Origin: Caldithrix abyssi DSM 13497
GTDB lineage: Bacteria > Electryoneota > AABM5-125-24 > Hatepunaeales > Hatepunaeaceae
Direction: 5' to 3'
Length of the DNA: 64,000 bases
NCBI GenBank assembly: GCA_945865405.1
Contig: CAMBDS010000005.1
Location: 52,986-116,985, forward strand
How positions within the stretch are numbered: the first letter of the stretch is position 1; each line of letters begins with the position of its first letter. The position numbers and the translations under genes are program-made. Positions 1-7,691 of this stretch are shown one piece after another. The notes under the pieces are model-generated. The model saw only the letters and a list, made by a program, of their open reading frames with translations. It ran no database searches and had not been told where the DNA came from.

Positions 1-1665
1 CAAGAGTATGGTGGAGGGATTGATTGCCAAGGTGGAAATCCACACATCGAAGATATGGTAATAAAAGAAAATAGAAGCGGTTCGCGAGGCGGAGGGGTAT
101 GGGTGACCGGGAGTTCGCACGCGATTTTGAGGAGATGCCGTATCATAGGAAACGAAACCAGTAGTAATGGCGGCGGAATAGGTGTTTTTCGTTCATATGC
201 CTTATTGGAAAATTGCCAGATAATAGGAAATCAGTCTTTGGTATATGGCGGAGGCATTTATTGTACCGGTTCAGATGAATTTCCACTTGCCTTGACCTTG
301 AACAATGTTCTCATTGTCGATAATCGAGCGCAAGAAGGAGGTGGCGGAGGCTCAGTTGAATATGGGCAATTGGAAGTAAACCACTGCACAGTCACTCGCA
401 ATTCGGGAGGCTTCAATAACGGTTGGCATGGGGCTGCGAGAATCGAAGTGAATAACTCAATTTTTTACAGCAATGGACGAGGTGCTGATATTATTGGTGG
501 GTACGAGCCGATAACGATTAGTTATTCCGTCATAGAAGGAGGCGAGGGAGGCGTCGCGTTTGATGTAGATGGAGAATTAGAATGGGGCAACGGAAACATC
601 GACGCCGACCCACTCTTCAGGGATGCGGAAAATGGAGATTTCCGTCTGGCCGAAGACTCGCCCTGCATCGACGCCGGTGACCCCGATTCCGAGCCTGATC
701 CGGATGGTTCAAGAGCGGATATGGGAGCTTTTTATTTTCATCACAACAGAGCACCGGAAATAGTAAGGGAGATTGCCGATATGGTCGTCGATGAGGATTG
801 CGGTTATGGTGCATTTGCTTCACTTGATACACTCTATGTCGATCCAGATGGCGATGAGCTTGGGTTTACCGTCGAAGGCTCTGAGGAACTTGGCTTGACC
901 TTTGACGAAGAAGGCGTGCTCGGTCTGGAGCCTGCGCTGAATTTCTTTGGGGATAGTTTGGTGGTGACGATTAGCGCTTTTGATGCAGAAGATACAACTT
1001 CGTACAGCTTCAGTGTGACGGTGAACCCGATCAACGATGCGCCGATGGAGTTTGGGTTGATTTCGCCAGCAAATGGTGAAGGAATAATAGGTGATTTTAG
1101 TACACGGTTTCTCTGGGAAGAATCATCTGATCCCGATCTTAATTCTAACATTACATACGTAATTCGGATGCTTCATATTGACGCTTTTGATGACAGCATA
1201 ATCTATCATGATTGGATGTTCGAAACAGACACATCGGTTTTCGAAGCCAGATTTGATACGATGACATTTGGTTCTGATATGGCACATAGATTGGAATGGT
1301 GGGTTGTTACAATTTCAGGTCAGGATTCTGTCGAATCGAGAGAACATTTTTGGAATGAGCTGGCGGTTGGCGGCAGCGTAAACGACCCTCAGCTTTCTGC
1401 TTTCAGTTTTCAGCTTTCTTCCGCCTACCCCAATCCCTTCAACTCACAAATCGCAATTGAATTCGACATTCCTAAACATACTGATTTTTCGATAAAGCTG
1501 TATGATAATCTCGGCAGACGACTCAACACACTTTATCATGGAGCGGTTGCAGCTGGTTCACACCGCCTTACCGCCGATCTTAGAAACTATCCAACTGGTG
1601 TATATTTGCTTGTTCTCGAGAGCGACGACGCTCGTTCGGTGAGGAAGGTAGAGTTGTTGAAATGA
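1..1665 (+). CDS. Secreted beta-helix protein with type IX secretion sorting domain (5' partial)
   Basis: The reading frame is open to the first base of the window, so the start and any signal peptide lie upstream. The visible part is about 554 residues. The first 230 or so are glycine-rich with repeated short strands (GGGI, NCQIIGNQS, NSIF types), as in right-handed parallel beta-helix proteins, ending in a DPLFRD...DSPCIDAGD segment typical of such surface proteins. A cadherin/Ig-like region follows (DPDGDEL, NPINDAP). The last 80 residues, from AYPNPFN to a C-terminal VELLK with PTGVYLL, match the type A C-terminal domain that the type IX secretion system recognises. It is probably exported and attached to the cell surface or released. 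Its stop overlaps the next start (ATGA). Substrate or partner cannot be told. Confidence 0.85.
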   Translation, partial: QEYGGGIDCQGGNPHIEDMVIKENRSGSRGGGVWVTGSSHAILRRCRIIGNETSSNGGGIGVFRSYALLENCQIIGNQSLVYGGGIYCTGSDEFPLALTLNNVLIVDNRAQEGGGGGSVEYGQLEVNHCTVTRNSGGFNNGWHGAARIEVNNSIFYSNGRGADIIGGYEPITISYSVIEGGEGGVAFDVDGELEWGNGNIDADPLFRDAENGDFRLAEDSPCIDAGDPDSEPDPDGSRADMGAFYFHHNRAPEIVREIADMVVDEDCGYGAFASLDTLYVDPDGDELGFTVEGSEELGLTFDEEGVLGLEPALNFFGDSLVVTISAFDAEDTTSYSFSVTVNPINDAPMEFGLISPANGEGIIGDFSTRFLWEESSDPDLNSNITYVIRMLHIDAFDDSIIYHDWMFETDTSVFEARFDTMTFGSDMAHRLEWWVVTISGQDSVESREHFWNELAVGGSVNDPQLSAFSFQLSSAYPNPFNSQIAIEFDIPKHTDFSIKLYDNLGRRLNTLYHGAVAAGSHRLTADLRNYPTGVYLLVLESDDARSVRKVELLK

Positions 1666-2567
1666 CAACCAGATCATTTATCCCGGTTCTCGTGATCTTG
1701 AGTCTCCTAATCTGCACACAAACTGCATTCAGTCTCAGGCGAGTTACTGTAGAGTGGGAGCCAGCACCTCTGATAGAAGACCACGAGGCGATGGTGACGA
1801 TCTTCGGATCCGATTGGGTATTATATAGTTGGGACTCAATCGTCTTTAATCGGCAGGAATTTGTTTTAAATGCCACTTTCTATGACACTGCTTGGGTATG
1901 GGAAGAGGAAGATGAAATTATTGAATTTCAGGCATCGCATAATTGGGGTGAATTGGAGGCTGGTGAATACACCTTATGGGTAGATGTCAACTTGGGGAGC
2001 TCTTGGGATGGCGAATTTTTCCGCAGTCTTGTTTATCACCGGGCATTCCAAGTAGAGGTATTCCGTCAATCGAGCGAAATTGGACTTGAATTAGCGCAAG
2101 GATGGAACCTATCGTCCCTCTATGTAGAACCACTTGAAGCAGATATTCCAACCATGTTTTCCGCACTTCTCGAAGATGGAACTTTACAGATTGTCAAAGA
2201 TTTTCAAGGAAACTTCTACCTCCCCGCGCGCAACTTCAACAATATCCCCAACTGGGATTTCCATCAGGGTTACTTTATTAGGCTCTCTGATCAAGATGAG
2301 CTACAAGTTGAAGGTATTAACGTCCCGTTCGATGAACCTATTCCACTCCGTTACGGCTGGAATATTGCCGCTTATTTTCCTGACTCAGATGTCGAAGCGC
2401 CCGATGCCTTCAGGAATATTGTCAACAACATCATTATGGTCAAGGACGGTGATGGGCACTTCTACATCCCCGAGCGAAACTTCAATAATTTACCTCCTCT
2501 TATACGTGGACAAGGATATCAGATCAAAGTTAATGATGATGTCGATTTGATCTGGTTTGTCCCATAA
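1662..2567 (+). CDS. Secreted protein with duplicated GWN-type domain, function unknown
   Basis: This 301-residue protein starts with a signal peptide (basic start, hydrophobic 8-21, cleavage near AFS). The N-terminal 130 residues look like a beta-sandwich. The C-terminal half is an internal duplication of about 75 residues: both copies have GWN, then a segment with V-K-D, then FY-P-RNFNN, then QGY or HQGY. I believe this duplicated domain recurs in secreted proteins of uncultivated FCB bacteria, but I know no assigned function. It overlaps the upstream sorting-domain gene by 4 bp, so the two are probably co-translated. It has no sorting domain of its own. Confidence 0.75.
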   Translation: MTTRSFIPVLVILSLLICTQTAFSLRRVTVEWEPAPLIEDHEAMVTIFGSDWVLYSWDSIVFNRQEFVLNATFYDTAWVWEEEDEIIEFQASHNWGELEAGEYTLWVDVNLGSSWDGEFFRSLVYHRAFQVEVFRQSSEIGLELAQGWNLSSLYVEPLEADIPTMFSALLEDGTLQIVKDFQGNFYLPARNFNNIPNWDFHQGYFIRLSDQDELQVEGINVPFDEPIPLRYGWNIAAYFPDSDVEAPDAFRNIVNNIIMVKDGDGHFYIPERNFNNLPPLIRGQGYQIKVNDDVDLIWFVP

Positions 2568-2596
2568 GACTCACATATGTAAGTCTCAGCATCGTA

Positions 2597-2985
2597 GCCC
2601 GGCTTCTCCGAAGCCGGGATTCCCTTCTACTTTTCACATTCTACTTTCTTTTATACCCAACAACACTTGCATTTATACCCAATATTTCGTATATTACATA
2701 CAATTCCTAATTCGTCATTCCCCAATTTCATTCGTAATTCGTAATTTGTAATTCGTAATTAGTTTTACTGTGATCGATTTTATGTTGAATCACAAATCGA
2801 TCACGCCTGTAGCCACTATCTGATAAGCCTTTCCAGCATTCTGTGACTCAGTGATCGATTTTTGACTAATGCCCCCTATCCTGTGAAGTTAGTGAAGATA
2901 ATAAAAAACAAAAATCGCCACAAACCCCTATCTTATAAGGCTTGTGACGATTGTGACGATGTGAAGACAATTTGAGGCGCTCTTA
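2597..2985. repeat. Intergenic repeat, copy A (inverted relative to copy B at 63601-63907)
   Basis: This stretch without a supported gene carries a 9-bp-stem hairpin (2598-2606 with 2610-2618), a low-complexity run built on TTCGTAA (about 2710-2762), a hairpin of GTGATCGATTT with AAATCGATCAC (2770-2780, 2794-2804), a third GTGATCGATTT (from 2850), and a right end with GTGACGAT repeated. The same order of elements occurs on the opposite strand at 63601-63907, including 25 identical bases at 2943-2967 and 63625-63649. The hairpin closest to the secreted gene could also terminate its transcription. No transposase is present. It resembles a non-autonomous dispersed element. Confidence 0.7.
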
Positions 2986-3008
2986 CCTAATGAACGATAA
3001 ATACAACA

Positions 3009-3596
3009 CTAACCGCCTCGTAGTGCCTGCTTCACAAGCTGTGCGACGGGAGCTTCTGCCCCCAACGTTTTCTGCGCCTTCCGCACCGCTTCATCTGCTT
3101 GCACCAGTGGAATCCCCAACGTCTCCAGCGCTCGAATCGCTTCCGATACTGCCGAGCCTATCGGCGAAGGCTCGTAACCAGCTCCCGCGCCAGTCGCGCC
3201 AAACTTGCCTTTCAACTCGACCATCAGCCGTTCCGCCGTCCTCTTGCCCACCCCCGGCACCGTCTGGAATCGGCGCACATCCTGATTCTGAACCACTTCC
3301 ATCAGCGATTCCGGCGAGAATCGCGAGAGTATTGCCAGTCCCATCTTGGGGCCAACCCCGTTTATCGCAATCAGTTGCAGGAACATTTCGCGTGCCGCAA
3401 CCGATTCGAACCCATACAACTGCAATATGTCTTCGCGGACATGAAGGTAGGTCATTAGGGTCGCCTCTGATCCAACCGCCCCTAACCACTCCCAAGTCGT
3501 CAACGGAATAGCAACCGAAAAAGCTATCCCGCCCACCTCAATCACCGCGTTGGCAGGCGTCTTGGCGATCAATTTGCCCCGAATTCGTTCGATCAT
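3009..3596 (-). CDS. ruvA: Holliday junction branch migration protein RuvA
   Basis: RuvA binds four-way junctions as a tetramer and loads the RuvB motor. The N-terminal OB-fold begins MIERIRGKL. Two helix-hairpin-helix motifs follow (INGVGPKMG and VPGVGKRTAERL), then the flexible linker and the RuvB-binding C-terminal domain. I place the start at the ATG at 3596, giving 195 residues, the usual family length. A longer frame exists, but its extra residues overlap ruvC and are not RuvA-like. The start overlaps the ruvC stop as ATGA, so ruvC and ruvA are translationally coupled. ruvB is not in the window. Confidence 0.95.
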   Translation of the reverse strand: MIERIRGKLIAKTPANAVIEVGGIAFSVAIPLTTWEWLGAVGSEATLMTYLHVREDILQLYGFESVAAREMFLQLIAINGVGPKMGLAILSRFSPESLMEVVQNQDVRRFQTVPGVGKRTAERLMVELKGKFGATGAGAGYEPSPIGSAVSEAIRALETLGIPLVQADEAVRKAQKTLGAEAPVAQLVKQALRGG

Positions 3597-4138
3597 TTCT
3601 TCACCTGCATAGCCAAAACCTTTAACAGCGCCTCGTTGGTCTTCCTGACTGAACCGCGATTTGCGGGCTGCAAACCTTGCTTCATAATGCAACAAATCGC
3701 TACCGCCAACGCATCAGAGGCGTCGGGCAACATCTTCTGCTCGGATAGCCCTAATAGCCTGAAAACCATATACTCTACCTGCTTTTTCGAAGCCCCACCA
3801 CGACCAGCAACAGCTTGCTTGACGCTATTTGCCGGATACTCCCTTACCGGATATCCATAAAGACCTGCCGCAAGCAGAGCAACCCCTCGCGCATGACCCA
3901 ACAGGAGCGCGCTACGAGGATTCTTTGCAAGGAAAATCTCTTCGACCGCCACAAGATCGGGTTTTTGCTCCGTAATCAAGTCTCTTAGTTTGAGGTGAAT
4001 TTCACCAAGACGTCCGGCAAGTGTCTCTTCGTTGGAGCGAATAACCCCCCAGGTAAGGGGGGTCATTCTGTTTCCAGTCTGTTCGACAACACCGTATCCG
4101 GTTGCTGTGAGTCCGGGGTCAATTCCGACAACTCTCAC
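3593..4138 (-). CDS. ruvC: Crossover junction endodeoxyribonuclease RuvC
   Basis: RuvC resolves Holliday junctions by symmetric nicking. The protein is 181 residues with an RNase H-like fold. The acidic catalytic residues are visible: the Asp of VVGIDPG at the N-terminus, the Glu pair of VAVEEIF, and the two Asp of PDASDALA. A GTG start at 4138 overlaps the yebC stop by 4 bp, and its own stop overlaps the ruvA start. The order yebC-ruvC-ruvA is a common bacterial arrangement. Confidence 0.96.
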   Translation of the reverse strand: MRVVGIDPGLTATGYGVVEQTGNRMTPLTWGVIRSNEETLAGRLGEIHLKLRDLITEQKPDLVAVEEIFLAKNPRSALLLGHARGVALLAAGLYGYPVREYPANSVKQAVAGRGGASKKQVEYMVFRLLGLSEQKMLPDASDALAVAICCIMKQGLQPANRGSVRKTNEALLKVLAMQVKK

Positions 4139-4878
4139 AGAGTCGCCATTAGCTCGTCGGGGATATCGAAGTTCGACCAGACGTGTTGTACGTCGTCGTG
4201 GTCTTCCAAAGTTTCCATCAACTTGATATTGGCCCGCGCGCCGTTTGCATCGACTGGAATAAGGTTCTTCGGGATCATTTGGATTTCCGCAGATTCGACA
4301 GTCATCCCGGCTGTGGTCAAGACTGTGCGGACATTTTCAAGTTGATCTGAGGGAGTCGTTACGATGTAAGATTCGCCCTCAAGCCTTACATCCTCTGCCC
4401 CGGCATCGAGAGAGGCAAGCATAATACTGTCTTCGTCGATCCCGGTAGCCAGTACGGAGATCACTCCCCGACGCTGAAACATGTAGGCGACTGAACCGGT
4501 TTCACCCAGATTACCGTTGTTCTTGGAGATCATGTGCCGAATTTCGCCGACGGTACGGTTGCGGTTATCGGTCACAGCCTCAATTAATATCGCTGTGCCG
4601 CCGGGGCCATAAGCCTCGTATGTAATTTCGTCATAATTGACACCTTCAAGCTCGCCAGTCCCCTTTTTGATCGCTCGGTCAACATTGGTTGACGGCATGT
4701 TGGCGGCTTTGGCGGCTGATATGGCGGTTCGAAGACGGGGATTGGAAGAGATATCGCCGCCGCCCATCCTGGCTGCGACGGTGATTTCCTTGATTAACTT
4801 GGAAAATGTTGCGCCGCGAGCGGAGTCGTTTTTCTCCTTATCGCGTCGAATTGTTGCCCATTTTGAGTGGCCGGACAT
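4135..4878 (-). CDS. yebC: YebC/PmpR (TACO1) family protein
   Basis: This 247-residue protein begins MSGHSKWATI, the hallmark start of the YebC family, and has the conserved GGDISSNPRL and YEAYGPGG segments. YebC proteins are described as transcription regulators, and more recently as factors that help ribosomes through difficult sequences such as proline runs. The length is normal. It is the first gene of the yebC-ruvC-ruvA group and ends in a GTGA overlap with ruvC. Confidence 0.95.
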   Translation of the reverse strand: MSGHSKWATIRRDKEKNDSARGATFSKLIKEITVAARMGGGDISSNPRLRTAISAAKAANMPSTNVDRAIKKGTGELEGVNYDEITYEAYGPGGTAILIEAVTDNRNRTVGEIRHMISKNNGNLGETGSVAYMFQRRGVISVLATGIDEDSIMLASLDAGAEDVRLEGESYIVTTPSDQLENVRTVLTTAGMTVESAEIQMIPKNLIPVDANGARANIKLMETLEDHDDVQHVWSNFDIPDELMATL

Positions 4879-4905
4879 GGTAGTACCTCTAAGATCTCAG
4901 TTACG

Positions 4906-5328
4906 TTAAACTTCCGCGGCAAGCCGGTGAGATTTAAACCAGTTGCGAATATACTCTATCGGTTCTGAAACGGGAGTTCCAGGCCCAAAAAGCCTGCCGA
5001 CTCCTATTTCTTCAAGTTCCTTGACTTCTTCGGCAGGGATGATGCCTCCACCGGTAAGCAATACGTCATCGAGTCCCTTTTCAACCATCAGCTTCCGTAC
5101 CCGAGGGAAAATGGTCATGTGGGCACCGGAAAGAATTGAAAGTGCGATTACGTCGGCATCTTCCTGAATGGTAGCTTCGACAATCATTTCGGGCGTTTGG
5201 CGGAGTCCGAGATAGATGACTTCCATACCGGCGTCACGAAAGGCGGCGGCAAGAACTTTCGCACCACGATCATGGCCATCAAGGCCCGGTTTGGCGATAA
5301 TAATGCGAATGCGTTGGGTTTGTTCGAT
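4906..5328 (-). CDS. Cobalamin-binding domain of methylmalonyl-CoA mutase type (stand-alone small subunit)
   Basis: The translated frame reads [16 protein letters not shown] near the N-terminus and later SILSGAHM and LLTGGGIIP, as in the B12-binding C-terminal subunit of acyl-CoA mutases. The cobalt-binding DxHxxG motif (DGHDRG) lies upstream of the first ATG in frame (5226), so that ATG cannot be the true start. Back to the in-frame stop at 5359-5361 there is no ATG, GTG or TTG. The best-placed start is an ATC at 5328, about 5 nt after an AGGAAG ribosome-binding sequence. That gives 140 residues, a normal length. The catalytic large subunit is not nearby. Alternatives are a sequence error or a decayed start. 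Confidence 0.8.
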   Translation of the reverse strand: MEQTQRIRIIIAKPGLDGHDRGAKVLAAAFRDAGMEVIYLGLRQTPEMIVEATIQEDADVIALSILSGAHMTIFPRVRKLMVEKGLDDVLLTGGGIIPAEEVKELEEIGVGRLFGPGTPVSEPIEYIRNWFKSHRLAAEV

Positions 5329-5488
5329 GGTGTCTTCCTGAAAGAATGTCGTTAACGATCAGAAATAAAAAGTGCAATCATCAATATAGGTTTTGCCGTC
5401 GCCTAAGTCAAGATTACCGGAGCACCTTTAGCTCGTTGACGTTGGACTTGGCAGCACTCTGTAAAGTTTGATTAAGTGGCTTCAATTA

Positions 5489-6139
5489 TCAGATCTTCTG
5501 TCCGGTTTTCTGCCAGTCGCTTAGGAACTTCTCCAGACCGGCGTCGGTCAACGGGTGATTCAACAATTTGCCGATAACTTCGTAGGGGATCGTCGCTACG
5601 TGAGCTCCCATGAGTGCCGACTGAACAAGGTGGATCGGGTGCCTGACTGAGGCGACCAAAACTTGCGTTCCGAACTCATAGTTGTCGTAAATCTGGACGA
5701 TGTCCCGGATAAGCTCCATACCGTCCTGAGCAATATCGTCAAGACGACCGACAAAGGGGCTGACAAACGAAGCGCCAGCCTTGGCGACGATGAGCGCTTG
5801 GGTCGCTGAGAAGACGAGGGTCATGTTGGTGTGGATGCCTTCCCTGACAAGTGCGACGCAGGCTTTTATTCCTTCGCGGGTAGTGGGTAGTTTGACAACG
5901 ATATTCGGGTGAATCTTTGCCAGTTTTTTGCCCTCTTTGATCATCGTGTCAGATTCAGTGGCAACAACTTCTGCGGAAACAGGCCCATCAACAATCTCGC
6001 AAATCTCCTTAAGGATTTTATTGAGCGGCTTGTTCTCTTTGGAGATCAGCGAGGGATTGGTGGTGACCCCGTCGAGAATCCCGAGCGATGCAGCGTCCTT
6101 GATCTGGTCAATATTGGCAGTATCGATAAAAAATTTCAA
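5489..6139 (-). CDS. tal: Transaldolase / fructose-6-phosphate aldolase family protein
   Basis: The protein has the small transaldolase (TalC/MipB) signature: FFIDTANID at the N-terminus, DGVTTNPSL, the Schiff-base lysine in VVKLPTT, and SPFVGRLDD. It transfers or cleaves dihydroxyacetone units of sugar phosphates in the non-oxidative pentose phosphate pathway. The TTG at 6139, six bases after GGAG, gives 216 residues, the family length. A longer frame adds residues with no family counterpart. The transaldolase and fructose-6-phosphate aldolase activities cannot be separated by eye. Confidence 0.9.
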   Translation of the reverse strand: MKFFIDTANIDQIKDAASLGILDGVTTNPSLISKENKPLNKILKEICEIVDGPVSAEVVATESDTMIKEGKKLAKIHPNIVVKLPTTREGIKACVALVREGIHTNMTLVFSATQALIVAKAGASFVSPFVGRLDDIAQDGMELIRDIVQIYDNYEFGTQVLVASVRHPIHLVQSALMGAHVATIPYEVIGKLLNHPLTDAGLEKFLSDWQKTGQKI

Positions 6140-6220
6140 TGAAGTCTCCGTTGGCTTGGTTTGTTTTGTGATTAAATAAATTAGAGATAACAAATTGCAA
6201 TGGGAAAAACTATCAGTAAG

Positions 6221-7612
6221 CTACTCATCTGCAGAGTGCTCTATATCGACGATATCATTTGATCCGGCGTAAGGTTTGGTCTCGATACGAACGATCTTTT
6301 TCATCTGTTCAAGAAGTAAAACCATCCTGACAACCGAAGGCTCTATTTTTCGCAACAGATCCTCCTGCGCGTGAATCGTCAAGCCAGGATGACCAAGCAG
6401 ATCGACGATTGTCGTCAAGCCTTGCAGTGGTTGACTGAACTCGTGCGCCAACCCGCCGGCAATCTTCCGCACTGCATCAAGTTTTTCAATTCGCAACCGC
6501 TCAATTTCCAACACTTTCTGCTGGGATATGTCGCGGCATGACGCAATAAAGACCTTTCGCCCTTCGAAGTCGGTGGCGACCGCACTGATCTGCACGAGAA
6601 TCTCGGTACCCAACTTCGTCAGATTGATTCCTTCGATGGTGTTGTTCTCCCCAATTCCCAGCGACCCAAAATCTCTCTCCATTGCACAACGTCGAGCATA
6701 GGGAGTGATGTCGTCCATGTTCAAACCGACCAATTCCGAATGCGAGTAACATAATTGTGATTCAGCGGCCGCATTTGCATCGATGATTTTTCGGGTACCG
6801 GCGTCGATAATCAACGTCGGATCAGCCGTCCTGTCGAAAAGCAACCGGTAACGGGTCTCAAGATCGACCAGCGCACGATTGATAAACACTCGCTGTGTCA
6901 TGTCGGTTACGATCCACATCCAGGCAATCACTTGCTTGTCGGAGGATGTGATCTCGATAATTCCATGTAGTGCGGGGAAAAATGTGCCGTTTGCACGACA
7001 CATTTCCAAATCAATGTGAACCGACTTCAAGATAGGAAGCTTTGCCACGACCATTGAACTAATTTCACCTACTCGGGATTGGTTAGCAAGGAGGCTCAGA
7101 ACATTTTGATTAAAAAGTGATTCATTGGATAATCCGAAGATTCGGGAGGCCGCTTGATTAGCACGCTTGATCAACATGCTTTGAGGCTCCAGAATAAATA
7201 TGCCATCCTCAACCGCCTCGAAAACCGAGTTCAAAAGCCACTGCAGGTCGCCTTCATTATTCTCCGCCTTACGCTCTACCCTCTTGATGGAACCAACCAA
7301 AATGTTCGAATCTACTTGTTTATTAAGCGAAATACTGACATCAAAATCGTCTCCAGTTGCAGAGCGAACAGCTAAAACAACCTCTCCCGTTTTTCGATTG
7401 TCCAACATCTCAAATAAATCGGCTCTGTCTTTCGCATCCGCGATCATTCCGATCTGTTCCGAAAATTGTTGTAAAGTCAGAATATTCGCAGGTAATTCGA
7501 TCAAATTTTGCAGCACTTTGTTGGAGTAAAAGTCGCCATCACCGTCAATAGCAAATACTCCATCTTCTATTAGATCGAGTACTTCCGCAAGGTAAGTATT
7601 TTCCGGACTCAT
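6221..7612 (-). CDS. Multi-PAS sensor protein ending in a HisKA-like domain, no ATPase domain
   Basis: The 463-residue protein has three or so PAS-like repeats (GVFAIDGDG near 20; GIFILEPQ near 140; DPTLIIDAG near 265), the later ones followed by PAC-type segments. A phospho-acceptor-like helix follows, with AGGLAHEFSQPL (His390). Only 74 residues follow that His, so the HATPase catalytic domain of a normal histidine kinase is absent. The end has the sequence IVRIETKPYAG, which I associate with HATPase-less HisKA proteins. There are no membrane segments, so it is cytoplasmic. A partner kinase or a scaffolding role is inferred. No response regulator is adjacent. Confidence 0.8.
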   Translation of the reverse strand: MSPENTYLAEVLDLIEDGVFAIDGDGDFYSNKVLQNLIELPANILTLQQFSEQIGMIADAKDRADLFEMLDNRKTGEVVLAVRSATGDDFDVSISLNKQVDSNILVGSIKRVERKAENNEGDLQWLLNSVFEAVEDGIFILEPQSMLIKRANQAASRIFGLSNESLFNQNVLSLLANQSRVGEISSMVVAKLPILKSVHIDLEMCRANGTFFPALHGIIEITSSDKQVIAWMWIVTDMTQRVFINRALVDLETRYRLLFDRTADPTLIIDAGTRKIIDANAAAESQLCYSHSELVGLNMDDITPYARRCAMERDFGSLGIGENNTIEGINLTKLGTEILVQISAVATDFEGRKVFIASCRDISQQKVLEIERLRIEKLDAVRKIAGGLAHEFSQPLQGLTTIVDLLGHPGLTIHAQEDLLRKIEPSVVRMVLLLEQMKKIVRIETKPYAGSNDIVDIEHSADE

Positions 7613-7691
7613 ATCGCCGAATTACCTTTTAAATGCATGCAATGTTGTTGCGTTTGATGATATTGAAACTCTTCATTAGTTCTGAGTATCA

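Noticed and set aside
2557..2751. Short frame starting inside repeat copy A
   Set aside because: The sequence is the low-complexity repeat itself, with no coding character.
2972..3511. Plus-strand frame over ruvA
   Set aside because: Proline/serine-rich reading of the ruvA antisense strand; RuvA is certain.
3596..3695. Longer RuvA start at 3695
   Set aside because: The extra 33 residues overlap ruvC and have no family counterpart; ATG 3596 gives the usual length.
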